Origin: Candidatus Aerophobota bacterium
GTDB taxonomy: Bacteria; Aerophobota; Aerophobia; Aerophobales; B3-G15
DNA: 14,033 nucleotides
Direction: 5' to 3'
Assembly: GCA_021162265.1 (NCBI GenBank)
Contig: JAGGZA010000010.1
Span: forward strand, 1-14,033
Part shown: in pieces, positions 7,352-14,012 of the stretch
Layout of the letters: every line of letters starts with the position of its first letter
How positions within the stretch are numbered: position 1 is the first letter of the stretch
Program-made: the position numbers and the translations under genes
Notes under the pieces: generated by a model
Told to the model about the DNA's origin: nothing
The model's database searches: none
Seen by the model: the letters and a program-made list of their open reading frames with translations, nothing else

Positions 7352-7891
7352 ATGGACAATGAAAAGGAAATATCGGACAAGGATTTAAAAATAATGGAGG
7401 AGATTGCAAAAGATAAGGGAATAACTCAGAGAGAGCTTTCAAAAAGGGCCGGAATTTCTCTTGGAATGGTAAATATAAGCTTGAAGAAACTTGCAAGAAA
7501 GGGCTATGTTAAGGTAAAAGGTATGAACAAGAGAAGTCTTGAATATGTGCTTACACCAAAGGGATTTTCTGAAAAAGCAAAAAAGTCCTACAGGTATTTT
7601 CTTAATACTCTTTCTTCTTTAAAAAAAATGAAGAGAAAGATACAATCTCTAATTTTGGCAGAATATGCAAAAGGTGCAAGAAATTTTATCATCTTAGGAA
7701 ACGGGGAACTGGCAGATATTGTTGAGATAAGTTTAAAAAGCCTGTCCTTTAAGGATATAAAGTACAAAAGGACAAATAATAAAGAAAGGATACCAGTAAA
7801 GAAGTGTGTTGTGCTCTTAACAGAGGAAAAATATCAAAAACTTCCAGAAGCAAAAAACTGGATTGACATTATAGAAAAAATTTCCAGATAG
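7352..7891 (+). CDS. Winged-helix transcriptional regulator with C-terminal Rossmann-like domain
   Basis: A predicted DNA-binding regulator of 179 residues from the ATG at 7352, chosen over the TTG at 7331 because a consensus promoter starts RNA near 7328. Residues about 9-70 form a MarR/wHTH unit: the helix-turn-helix runs through ITQRELSKRAGISLGMVN (24-41), followed by a wing GYVKVKGMNKRSLEYVLTP (51-69). A basic helical linker (75-105) leads to a second domain beginning FIILGNGELADIVEISL (112-128), whose Gly-rich turn after a hydrophobic strand looks like the start of a Rossmann or CoA-binding fold. A later strand, KCVVLLTEEKY, fits the same idea. The Rossmann part could sense a nucleotide or sugar nucleotide (inference). 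wHTH proteins at the head of exopolysaccharide clusters are known, and sugar-nucleotide genes follow here. It probably binds the palindrome at 7265-7299, regulating itself and the phosphatase operon. Confidence 0.8.
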   Translation: MDNEKEISDKDLKIMEEIAKDKGITQRELSKRAGISLGMVNISLKKLARKGYVKVKGMNKRSLEYVLTPKGFSEKAKKSYRYFLNTLSSLKKMKRKIQSLILAEYAKGARNFIILGNGELADIVEISLKSLSFKDIKYKRTNNKERIPVKKCVVLLTEEKYQKLPEAKNWIDIIEKISR

Positions 7892-7955
7892 GATAAAATA
7901 TAAAATAAGAGTAAGAGGCAAGATACAATTTAAAAAGAAAAACAGGAAAAAAGGG

Positions 7956-8963
7956 ATGATAAATATAGCTGTTGCTGGAGTAGGAGCCTGGGGAAAAAAT
8001 GTGGTGAGAAACTTTTACGAAATTAAAGAGGTCAATCTTACCTTTTGCTACGACTTTAACCCTGCCTCTCTCAAATGGGTAAAGGAAAATTTTCCTGATG
8101 TAAATACAACAGATGATTTTAACCAGGTTTTAACCAACAAAAAGATTGATGCTGTTATCATTGCAACTCCAGCTCCCACGCACTTTGAGTTTGCAAAACA
8201 GGCTCTTTGTGCCGGGAAACATGTTCTGGTAGAGAAACCTTTAACCTTGAGTAGCAGCGATGCTGCAAGGCTGGTTGACCTCTCTAAGGAAAATAACAGG
8301 AAACTAATGGTAGGACATCTTTTAAAGTATCATCCAGCAGTTTTAGAGATGAGAAGAATAGTTAAAGCGGGTGAGCTTGGTAAAATCTGGTATATTCATT
8401 CTCAAAGACTGGGTCTTGGTAGAGTAAGGGAGGTTGAAAATGCAATGTGGTGCCTTGCAACACATGATATATACACTGCTATTTATCTTATGGGGAAATA
8501 CCCTTATAAGGTAAGTGCAACCGGGGAAAGTTTTCTCCAGAAAGAAAAAGGTATAGAAGATGTTGTTTTTTTAAATTTATTCTTTGGTGAAGAAACTTTT
8601 GCTCATATTCATGTGAGCTGGATTGATCCAGAAAAGATAAGGAAAACAACAGTAGTTGGAGATAATAAAATGATGGTTTTTGATGAGATTAAACCACCCC
8701 CAAAGCTAAAAATTTATGACAGCGGTATTACCGTAGAACAGAGTGGTGATAAAATTAACTTTAAAATAAGAAAGAAAAATGAACTTGCACTTCCTATTGC
8801 GAATAAACAACCTTTAAAAGAAGAATGCTTGCACTTTATAAAGTGCATCAGAGAAGATAAAACCCCTTTTACTGATGGCGAGGAGGGTCTCAGGATAGTT
8901 AAAGTTCTTGAGGCAGCTCAAAGATCTTTAAAGCAGAATTGCTCAATAGAGGTAAGAGTATAA
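7956..8963 (+). CDS. Gfo/Idh/MocA-family NAD(P)-dependent sugar dehydrogenase
   Basis: An oxidoreductase of 335 residues, the usual size for the family. The N-terminal Rossmann fold has GVGAWG (8-13), then TPAPTH (71-76) and the family hallmark EKP (93-95). The C-terminal half is the substrate-binding beta-sheet domain, with the likely catalytic His170-Asp171 in LATHDIY. The region resembles WlbA-type enzymes that oxidise C3 of UDP-GlcNAc-derived acids during O-antigen or exopolysaccharide sugar synthesis, but many sugars are used by this family and the exact substrate cannot be read. A GGG-rich ribosome site lies just before the ATG. It follows the regulator by 64 bp and is probably in the same transcript as the downstream epimerase. 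Cytoplasmic; no signal peptide. Confidence 0.88.
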   Translation: MINIAVAGVGAWGKNVVRNFYEIKEVNLTFCYDFNPASLKWVKENFPDVNTTDDFNQVLTNKKIDAVIIATPAPTHFEFAKQALCAGKHVLVEKPLTLSSSDAARLVDLSKENNRKLMVGHLLKYHPAVLEMRRIVKAGELGKIWYIHSQRLGLGRVREVENAMWCLATHDIYTAIYLMGKYPYKVSATGESFLQKEKGIEDVVFLNLFFGEETFAHIHVSWIDPEKIRKTTVVGDNKMMVFDEIKPPPKLKIYDSGITVEQSGDKINFKIRKKNELALPIANKQPLKEECLHFIKCIREDKTPFTDGEEGLRIVKVLEAAQRSLKQNCSIEVRV

Positions 8964-9074
8964 AAAAACAATACCTTGAGAGAGTGTTAATGAGGATAAG
9001 AGAAAAAAGAAAAAGAGATGGAAGCAAAAGTTTTTTAGTTTCCTTGCAAGGTATATCTGATTCAGGAGGAAAAA

Positions 9075-9257
9075 ATGTCCTTAAAAAAAGAACTTCTCGA
9101 TATCCTTGTCTGTCCAAAGTGCAAAGGTGAGCTTGAATATAAAGTAGAAGAGGGAAGGGAAAGTCTTATCTGTCACAGGTGCAAGCTCCTTTATCCTGTA
9201 AGAGATGGCATTCCCATAATGCTCATAGAGGAGGCAGAAAAAATAAAGGAAAGCTAA
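9075..9257 (+). CDS. Trm112-like small zinc-ribbon protein
   Basis: A 60-residue protein with two CxxC knuckles: Cys13/Cys16 (CPKC) and Cys33/Cys36 (CHRC). It also has the family pattern LLDILVCPKCKG near the start and YPVRDGIPIML near the end. Eukaryotic and archaeal Trm112 binds and stabilises several methyltransferases. Bacterial homologues such as YcaR are often near lipopolysaccharide or cell-envelope genes and have no settled role. The start is firm: AGGAGG at 9064-9069, five bases before the ATG, the best ribosome site in this operon. It lies 111 bp after the dehydrogenase and 37 bp before the epimerase on the same strand. No methyltransferase partner is visible nearby. Confidence 0.88.
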   Translation: MSLKKELLDILVCPKCKGELEYKVEEGRESLICHRCKLLYPVRDGIPIMLIEEAEKIKES

Positions 9258-9294
9258 TTTAATGTTAATTAACGAAAGAATGGGAAAATAAAAG

Positions 9295-10239
9295 ATGAAA
9301 AAAGCACTTGTTACAGGAGTTGCAGGTTTTATAGGTTCTCACCTTGCAGAAAGGCTTTTAAGGGAGGGATTTGAGGTTGTTGGAATAGACTCGTTTGAAG
9401 ATTATTATGCAAGGTGGATTAAGGAAAAAAATATTGAAAGTCTTTTAAAAAATAAGAGTTTTATATTTCTTAAAAAAAACATTTCAAGCGATGACTTCTT
9501 TAATCTGCCTCAATTAAAAAGTTTTGACTGTATATTTCATCAGGCAGCACAGGCAGGGGTTAGAAAAAGCTGGGGAAAAGATTTTGAAATTTACACAAAA
9601 AACAATATCCTGGCAACTCAAAAATTACTTGAATACGCAAAAGAAAAAGATGTGAAAAAATTTATCTACGCCTCAAGCTCCTCTGTATACGGAGACGCAA
9701 AATCTTTACCCTTTAAAGAAAGCTCACCAGCAAAGCCTTTCTCGCCCTACGGTGTTTCAAAACTTGCAGGAGAGAACCTGTGTTATCTTTACTTTAGAAA
9801 TTTTGGTGTTCCGGTGGTTTCTTTAAGGTATTTTACCGTCTATGGTCCCCGTCAGAGACCGGACATGGCTTTTCACAAATTTATAAGAGGAATAATCCTT
9901 GATGAGGAGATTGAAATTTACGGAGATGGAACTCAGACAAGAGACTTTACCTATGTGGATGATGTGGTTGAGGCAAATATTCTCTCTCTAAACTCTCCTC
10001 CGGGGGAGGTTTTTAACATAGGGGGAGGAGAAAGTATAAGTCTTATTGACGCTTTGAGGTTAATTGAAAAGCTACTTGGCAAAAAGGCAAAAGTTAAAAA
10101 GAGAGAGCCTCAAAAAGGGGACCTGCAGGATACATTAGCAGATATTAAAAAGGCAAAAAGAATCATAAATTACAAACCTAAGGTTAAAATTGAGGAAGGT
10201 CTTGAAAAAGAGATTTTATGGATAAAGGGGATTTATTAA
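9295..10239 (+). CDS. NAD-dependent sugar-nucleotide epimerase/dehydratase (extended SDR)
   Basis: An extended short-chain dehydrogenase of 314 residues acting on UDP-sugars. The NAD site is TGVAGFIGSH (7-16). The catalytic set is Ser in SSSSVYG (127-133) plus Tyr152 and Lys156 (YGVSK). Family landmarks AAQAGVRKSWG (84-94), RYFTVYGPRQRPDM and YGDGTQTRDFTYVDD are also present. The AGVR..WG pattern is typical of the UDP-glucose/UDP-glucuronate 4-epimerase group. With a UDP-glucose dehydrogenase in the same cluster, a glucuronate 4-epimerase making UDP-galacturonate is plausible, but a 4-epimerase for another UDP-sugar or a decarboxylase-like role is not excluded. The ribosome site is weak. The stop TAA overlaps an ATG (TAATG) that opens a 41-codon frame judged a relic of a dehydrogenase start (see the 10221-10273 repeat). 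Confidence 0.9.
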   Translation: MKKALVTGVAGFIGSHLAERLLREGFEVVGIDSFEDYYARWIKEKNIESLLKNKSFIFLKKNISSDDFFNLPQLKSFDCIFHQAAQAGVRKSWGKDFEIYTKNNILATQKLLEYAKEKDVKKFIYASSSSVYGDAKSLPFKESSPAKPFSPYGVSKLAGENLCYLYFRNFGVPVVSLRYFTVYGPRQRPDMAFHKFIRGIILDEEIEIYGDGTQTRDFTYVDDVVEANILSLNSPPGEVFNIGGGESISLIDALRLIEKLLGKKAKVKKREPQKGDLQDTLADIKKAKRIINYKPKVKIEEGLEKEILWIKGIY

Positions 10240-10273
10240 TGAAAATATATGTGAGAGGTAGCAGGATAAGTGT
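10221..10273 (+). repeat. Left copy of imperfect direct repeat: relic of ugd 5' end
   Basis: This stretch, from the last codons of the epimerase through its stop, resembles the start region of the dehydrogenase gene at 11693-11747. Shared blocks in order are GATAA, GGGGATTTAT, AATGAAAA, TATATGT and CAGG.TA.GTG, with small gaps; my hand alignment gives roughly four of five positions identical. The ATG in this copy (10239-10241) overlaps the epimerase stop and opens 41 codons beginning MKIYVRGS, against MKNICMVGTG in the real dehydrogenase. The simplest reading is that the epimerase and dehydrogenase were once adjacent and that the DNA between the copies came later. Confidence 0.5.
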
Positions 10274-10287
10274 AAATATAATATATA

Positions 10288-10315
10288 TTGACAGCTGGCA
10301 AATAAAATGTATAGT
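10288..10315 (+). promoter_or_regulatory. Promoter upstream of the DUF4143-type ATPase gene
   Basis: TTGACA (10288-10293, perfect) is followed after 16 bp by TATAGT (10310-10315, 5/6). Transcription would begin near 10322, about 50 bases before the ATPase ATG. An own promoter fits an inserted cargo gene expressed apart from the surrounding operon. Confidence 0.5.
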
Positions 10316-10353
10316 ATATAGGGAAATTTATTTAATTTATTTCCCTTTATATA
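10315..10353 (+). repeat. AT-rich inverted repeat in the leader of the ATPase gene
   Basis: GGGAAAT (10321-10327) pairs with ATTTCCC (10339-10345), with further inner A/T pairs. Flanking TATATA copies (10315-10320 and 10348-10353) can extend the stem across a 2-base bulge. It sits at the predicted 5' end of the transcript. It might be an RNA stem protecting or attenuating the message, an operator, or chance in AT-rich DNA. The run after it is TTTAT, too poor for a convincing terminator. Confidence 0.35.
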
Positions 10354-10371
10354 ATACCATATAACACCCTT

Positions 10372-11667
10372 ATGATAAAAAAAGAAATTTTAGCGCGGAT
10401 AGTTCTGGATTTTCAAAATCAAAAACTTCCTGAACTTATTGAAAGAGAACTTGAGGTTGATTTAGAAATTCCTCTGAAAAGGGCAAGCGTTATTCTTGGA
10501 CCAAGGAGAAGTGGTAAAACTTACTATTTGTATTTCCTGATTAAAAAACTTATAAAAAATGGTATCGAGAAGAAGAGAATTTTATACGTTGATTTTGAAG
10601 ACCCCAGATTGTTTGGTGCCACGTTAGATGATCTTCTAAACCTTGTTGAAGTTTTCTATCAAATTTATCCCGGAAACAAAAATCAAAAAGTCTGGTTCTT
10701 TTTTGACGAAATACAAAATATAAAAAATTGGGAAAGATTTATAAGAGGTGCTCTTGATAGAGAAAATGCCCGGGTTTTCATTTCTGGCTCTTCTTCTAAA
10801 CTCCTCTCCAGGGAAATTGCCACTTCATTAAGAGGCAGGACTTTAAGTTATCTACTTTTGCCTTTTTCTTTCTCCGAATTTTTAAAGGCAAAAAGTATTG
10901 CCTGTAAAGAGCATCTTTCCTCTGAAGAAAAAGCAAGGTTTATTAATGCTTTCTGGGAGTATTTTTCTTCTGGAGGTTATCCTGAGGTGGTAATTTATCC
11001 TGAAAAAAGGAAAAAGATCATTCAGGAAATTATTGAAGTCACAATTTACCGGGATATTGTTGAAAGGTATAGTATAAGAAATTTGAAGGTAATAAAACTT
11101 ATGTTTAATTACTTAGTAGAAGCAGGGGAATTCTCTATTCATAGATTTTATAATTTCTTAAAATCGTTAAACATTAAGGTAAGCAAAAACAGTCTGTATA
11201 ACTATCTTGAATATTTCAATGACGCTTTTATTTTTTTCCCTCTGAGGAAATTCTCCTGGTCTCTTAAAAATACTGAGCAAAGCTTGCCTAAAATCTATAC
11301 GGTAGATAATGCTCTAATAGAAGCTGTGGCAGCTAATAATAAAGGGAAGAAACTGGAGAACCTTATTTTTCTTTCTCTTTTAAGGAAAGGACTTGAATTA
11401 AATAAAAATATTTTCTACTTTCACTTAAATGGTGGCGAGGTGGATTTTGTAATAAAAGAAGGACGAAAAACTTCAACTCTTCTGCAAAGTTGCTTTGATA
11501 TCAGCAATTTTAAAACCAGAGAAAGAGAAATAAAATCCTTAATTAAAGCAAGTGAAAAGTTAAACTGTGATAACTTACTTATTATCACCTCTGATTTTAA
11601 AGGTGAGGAGAAAATAAAAGGAAAAGGGATAAAATTTGTTCCTCTGTGGGAATGGCTTCTGTTTTAG
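10372..11667 (+). CDS. AAA_14/DUF4143-type P-loop ATPase
   Basis: A 431-residue ATPase of the widespread ATP-binding protein group with an AAA_14 domain followed by DUF4143. Walker A is GPRRSGKT (43-50), Walker B FFFDE (109-113), a GSSSKLLSRE segment (139-148) serves as sensor region, and RGR (154-156) supplies likely arginine contacts. The C-terminal part (about 330-431) contains GGEVDFVIKEG and a later LLQSC segment, the usual degenerate PD-(D/E)xK nuclease-like fold of DUF4143. The cellular role of this family is not settled; its genes are scattered and often horizontally mobile. Here it lies between two sugar-nucleotide genes, has its own predicted promoter and leader stem, is visibly AT-rich, and is flanked by an imperfect direct repeat. 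All this suggests a later insertion into the polysaccharide operon. There is no strong ribosome site before the ATG. Confidence 0.88.
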   Translation: MIKKEILARIVLDFQNQKLPELIERELEVDLEIPLKRASVILGPRRSGKTYYLYFLIKKLIKNGIEKKRILYVDFEDPRLFGATLDDLLNLVEVFYQIYPGNKNQKVWFFFDEIQNIKNWERFIRGALDRENARVFISGSSSKLLSREIATSLRGRTLSYLLLPFSFSEFLKAKSIACKEHLSSEEKARFINAFWEYFSSGGYPEVVIYPEKRKKIIQEIIEVTIYRDIVERYSIRNLKVIKLMFNYLVEAGEFSIHRFYNFLKSLNIKVSKNSLYNYLEYFNDAFIFFPLRKFSWSLKNTEQSLPKIYTVDNALIEAVAANNKGKKLENLIFLSLLRKGLELNKNIFYFHLNGGEVDFVIKEGRKTSTLLQSCFDISNFKTREREIKSLIKASEKLNCDNLLIITSDFKGEEKIKGKGIKFVPLWEWLLF

Positions 11668-11692
11668 TTTATCAGGGAATAAAAATTCCAAA

Positions 11693-11747
11693 GATAAGGG
11701 GATTTATAAAAAATGAAAAATATATGTATGGTTGGAACAGGGTATGT
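11693..11747 (+). repeat. Right copy of imperfect direct repeat at the ugd start
   Basis: Partner of the repeat at 10221-10273. It contains the ribosome site (AAGGGG region) and the first codons of the UDP-glucose dehydrogenase. The functional copy is here, because its frame continues for 433 codons while the left copy decays after about 12 recognisable codons. Confidence 0.5.
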
Positions 11748-13014
11748 GGGACTTGTAACAGGAGCAGGATTTGCTGAGCTTGGTAACAGGGTAGTTTGTG
11801 TTGATGTTGATGAGGGGAAAATTGAAAAACTTAAAAAGGGGAAAATTCCCTTTTTCGAAGAAGGGCTTGAGAAACTTATCAGGAAAAATATTGAAAAGGA
11901 AAAACTTTCTTTCACCACCTCTCTCAAAGAAGGAGTTGCTAACTCTGAGGTTATATTTATAGCAGTTGGGACTCCTTCGAAGGAAACGGGTGAGGCTGAC
12001 CTTTCCTATGTTATAAGGGTAGCAGAGGACCTTTCTTTTTTGATTTCAGACTATAAGATAATTGCAGTAAAAAGTACGGTTCCTGTGGGGACTTTAGAAC
12101 TTGTTACAGAGATTCTGGGAAAAAGGGGAAAGGTAAAGGGAAAAGACTTTGATATTGCCTCAACACCTGAATTTTTACGGGAAGGAAATGCGGTTTATGA
12201 TTTTTTCCATCCCTCGAGAGTGATTATAGGATGCGATAATTCCAGAGTGGGAAAAACTCTTGAGGAGATTTTTACTCCACTTAAAGCTCCCATTGTCCAT
12301 ACCTCTCCTGCTGCAGCTCAGATGATAAAGTATGCATCAAATACCTTTCTTGCCTGTCGTATATCCTTTATCAACGAGATAGCCAATATCTGCGAAAAGG
12401 TAGGAGCGGATGTTGTTGAGGTTGCAAAGGGAATGGGGTATGATAAAAGAATAGGGGAGGGGTATTTAAATGCCGGGATAGGATTTGGGGGTCCCTGTTT
12501 AATTAAAGATTTAAAGGCACTCATTAAAATAGCAGAGGATAAGGGTTATGAAGCAGGTTTTTTAAAAGCAATACTTGAGAAAAACGAACATCAAATAAGA
12601 ACCATTGTTTATAAAGTAAAAAACTTCCTGGGCGAACCTCTTTATGAAAAGAAAATTGGTGTGCTCGGTCTCACATTTAAACAGGGCACAAGCGATGTTA
12701 GAAATTCTCTTTCATTGAAAGTGTTAGAGCTTTTACAAAAAGAAGGTGCCAGAATAAAAGCTTACGACCCTCAGGGAATGGAGGAAGCGAGAAATGCCCT
12801 GAATGAGGTTGAGTTTGCAAAAGACCCCTATGAGGTTGCAGATGGCTCTGATATTCTCCTTATCCTTACAGGATGGGAAGAGTTCAAAAAACTTGACTTT
12901 AAAAGGATAAAGAGAAATCTTAAGAACCCTTTTATTGTCGATGGAGTGAACCTGCTCAGTCCTGAAAGAATGAGAAAGGCAGGTTTTAACTATAAAGGAG
13001 TTGGAAGAAGCTGA
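11713..13014 (+). CDS. ugd: UDP-glucose 6-dehydrogenase
   Basis: Oxidises UDP-glucose twice with NAD+ to UDP-glucuronate, a precursor for acidic polysaccharides. At 433 residues it matches bacterial enzymes. The NAD site is GTGYVGL (8-14), followed by VGTPS (85-89), the STVPVGT segment (121-127) and TPEFLREG (151-158) with catalytic Glu153. Lys206 and Asn210 lie in IKYASNTFLACRISFINE, and the catalytic thiol is Cys262 with Asp266 in GFGGPCLIKD. The commoner form of that motif is GFGGSCFPKD, so this is a variant with all catalytic residues kept. The C-terminal UDP-binding domain has GLTFKQGTSDVRNS. A related UDP-sugar dehydrogenase cannot be fully excluded, but the GFGG.C form favours UDP-glucose. 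With the epimerase upstream, UDP-galacturonate production is a natural inference. Confidence 0.95.
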   Translation: MKNICMVGTGYVGLVTGAGFAELGNRVVCVDVDEGKIEKLKKGKIPFFEEGLEKLIRKNIEKEKLSFTTSLKEGVANSEVIFIAVGTPSKETGEADLSYVIRVAEDLSFLISDYKIIAVKSTVPVGTLELVTEILGKRGKVKGKDFDIASTPEFLREGNAVYDFFHPSRVIIGCDNSRVGKTLEEIFTPLKAPIVHTSPAAAQMIKYASNTFLACRISFINEIANICEKVGADVVEVAKGMGYDKRIGEGYLNAGIGFGGPCLIKDLKALIKIAEDKGYEAGFLKAILEKNEHQIRTIVYKVKNFLGEPLYEKKIGVLGLTFKQGTSDVRNSLSLKVLELLQKEGARIKAYDPQGMEEARNALNEVEFAKDPYEVADGSDILLILTGWEEFKKLDFKRIKRNLKNPFIVDGVNLLSPERMRKAGFNYKGVGRS

Positions 13015-13040
13015 CAAAACAATACCCTCTTTTATAGTAA

Positions 13041-13067
13041 TGGGGTCGTGTCTTCACATTTGACATT
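13041..13067. mobile_element. Possible end of a REP/IS200-type element
   Basis: The motif GGGGTCGTGTCTTCACATTT followed by GACATT resembles sequences I associate with the ends of elements carrying REP-associated Y1 transposases in many uncultured bacteria. It abuts the truncated toxin relic at 13077, as expected if an element end cut that gene. A second, weaker relative (GGAGTCAGGTCTC) occurs at 13375-13387. There is no transposase gene here, and identification rests on memory of the motif. Confidence 0.3.
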
Positions 13068-13076
13068 CAATTAATC

Positions 13077-13310
13077 TTACGATATCGTATACAGTTTTTC
13101 TTCTCTCAAATGGATAGCGTCAAATCCCCTATTTTTTAGCCAATTAACTGCAATTAACTGTACAGCATAACCGCAAGGCCTCTTTTATATCTTCAGGTTC
13201 AAGATCAGGATACTCCTTAATTATATCCTCTGTTGTCATTCCATTGGCCACAGAAAGATATATCTATCGGTAATCATTAGAGATATTTCTGGATTTGTCA
13301 AAGTTTTTAG
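13077..13310 (-). pseudogene. Decayed DUF433 antitoxin / DUF5615 PIN-like toxin pair
   Basis: Reading the minus strand, bases about 13262 down to 13152 encode VANGMTTEDIIKEYPDL followed by EPEDIKEALR, the conserved helical core of DUF433 proteins (VapB-like antitoxins). Bases 13151 down to 13077 encode AVNWLKNRGFDAIHLREE, a segment near the N terminus of DUF5615 PIN-like nucleases, their usual toxin partner. Neither is intact. The DUF433 start is broken by an in-frame TAG and an apparent frameshift near 13264-13300, its end runs straight into the toxin fragment, and the toxin stops after about 25 residues. A 10-bp tandem duplication at the junction breaks the frame; counting it once joins both fragments into one frame. 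So at least a deletion fusing the two genes and a small duplication have occurred. Not expected to be functional. Confidence 0.75.
13141..13160. repeat. Exact 10-bp tandem duplication at the toxin-antitoxin scar
   Basis: CAATTAACTG occurs twice in direct succession (13141-13150 and 13151-13160). On the minus strand this shifts the frame by one and brings in TAA after six codons, separating the DUF433 fragment from the DUF5615 fragment. Confidence 0.85.
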
Positions 13311-13418
13311 GAGAGAAAATTATTTATACCCCGTTCCAGCTCGTAAGAACATTGAGAGAGTATAAGAGCGTTAAGGAGTCAGGTCTCAATGAAACCCGAC
13401 CTCTTTAATGGCCCAGGC
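13311..13418. other. Remainder of the 491-bp gene-free stretch, no gene seen
   Basis: I find no coding sequence or RNA gene here. The only structure is a weak inverted repeat, AGGTC (13381-13385) and GACCT (13398-13402) around a 12-base loop, inside a stretch (13375-13403) that faintly resembles the element-end motif at 13041. It probably represents leftover accessory DNA. Confidence 0.4.
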
Positions 13419-13447
13419 TTTACATTTATCCCCTTTTTATCTATCAT
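13419..13447 (+). promoter_or_regulatory. Promoter of the MNT-HEPN gene
   Basis: TTTACA (13419-13424), a 17-bp spacer and TATCAT (13442-13447), each 5/6 to consensus. RNA would start near 13454, about 50 bases before the MNT start codon. No clear ribosome site follows; the leader is nearly all A/T. Confidence 0.5.
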
Positions 13448-13505
13448 ATTACAAGAATCCGGGAAAAGAAATTAAAAATTTAAATTAATAAAAAATACAG
13501 AAAAA

Positions 13506-14012
13506 ATGGCTGAAAAACAACTTTTTGAGAACTTAAAAGAATATTTTAAAAAGGAAGAGAACGTAATTTTAGCCTTTATTTTCGGGTCACAGGCTAAAGG
13601 GATCTCGGGAGAGGATTCAGATTTAGATATTGGAGTATACCTGAAAGACGAAAAAGAAGAAGATAAGCTCTGGACAAAGTTAAACAGAATTACAAGATAC
13701 GAAGTTGACCTTGTTGTTCTTAACAGTGCTCCTGCAAGTTTAATCTCCAATATCTTTAAAACAGGTCTTCTTCTTGTAATTAAGGATAAAAAATTGTTCT
13801 GGGATATGTATTTAACAAAAACCTCCGAAGCTGAGGATTTCTATGAGTTTGCCAAAAGCTGGTGGGATATTTACAGGAGAAGTAAATCTTTAATCCCCGA
13901 GGATAAAACAAGATTAATAGAGAGAATTCAATTCTTAAAAAGCGAATTTAAGGAGATTGATGATTTTGAAAATTTGACTTTTCAGGAATATCAAGAAGAT
14001 AAGCTGAAATGA
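13506..14012 (+). CDS. MNT nucleotidyltransferase (MntA-like) running into an interrupted HEPN domain
   Basis: A minimal nucleotidyltransferase of the MNT-HEPN (type VII) toxin-antitoxin group. MntA antitoxins adenylylate a tyrosine of the HepT RNase and silence it. The signature GS-x10-DxD is exact: Gly27-Ser28, then Asp39 and Asp41, with the third metal ligand Asp68 in YEVDLVVLN. MNT covers about 1-105. A linker SEAEDFYEFAKSWWDIYRRS (107-126) follows, and from about 133 the sequence turns into the first HEPN helix, RLIERIQFLKSEFKEIDDF then LTFQEYQEDKLK. The frame stops at TGA (14010-14012), but the next codons in the same frame read RNIERWS, a typical HEPN continuation. It therefore looks like a fused MNT-HEPN gene broken by a nonsense codon, with the MNT part intact. 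The ATG lacks a good Shine-Dalgarno. Confidence is high for MNT, moderate for the fusion reading. Confidence 0.85.
   Translation: MAEKQLFENLKEYFKKEENVILAFIFGSQAKGISGEDSDLDIGVYLKDEKEEDKLWTKLNRITRYEVDLVVLNSAPASLISNIFKTGLLLVIKDKKLFWDMYLTKTSEAEDFYEFAKSWWDIYRRSKSLIPEDKTRLIERIQFLKSEFKEIDDFENLTFQEYQEDKLK

Noticed and set aside
8964..8975. AAACAATACC shared between the ends of the dehydrogenase (8963 region) and ugd (13017 region)
   Set aside because: A 10-base match in AT-rich DNA within 14 kb is expected by chance, and it does not extend.
8939..9130. 63-codon ORF overlapping the Trm112-like gene
   Set aside because: Low-complexity basic peptide overlapping two recognised genes in another frame, without a ribosome site.
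10239..10364. 41-codon ORF MKIYVRGS... overlapping the epimerase stop (TAATG)
   Set aside because: It runs through the predicted promoter and stem of the ATPase gene, is extremely AT-rich, and only its first dozen codons resemble anything (the ugd start). Treated as a relic rather than a gene.
13381..13402. CRISPR-repeat-like string with CAATGAAAC
   Set aside because: Only one copy, no regularly spaced repeats and no cas genes nearby.
14010..14012. Alternative genetic code with TGA read as an amino acid
   Set aside because: TGA ends the rotor subunit K and ugd genes at their proper family lengths, so it is a normal stop here.
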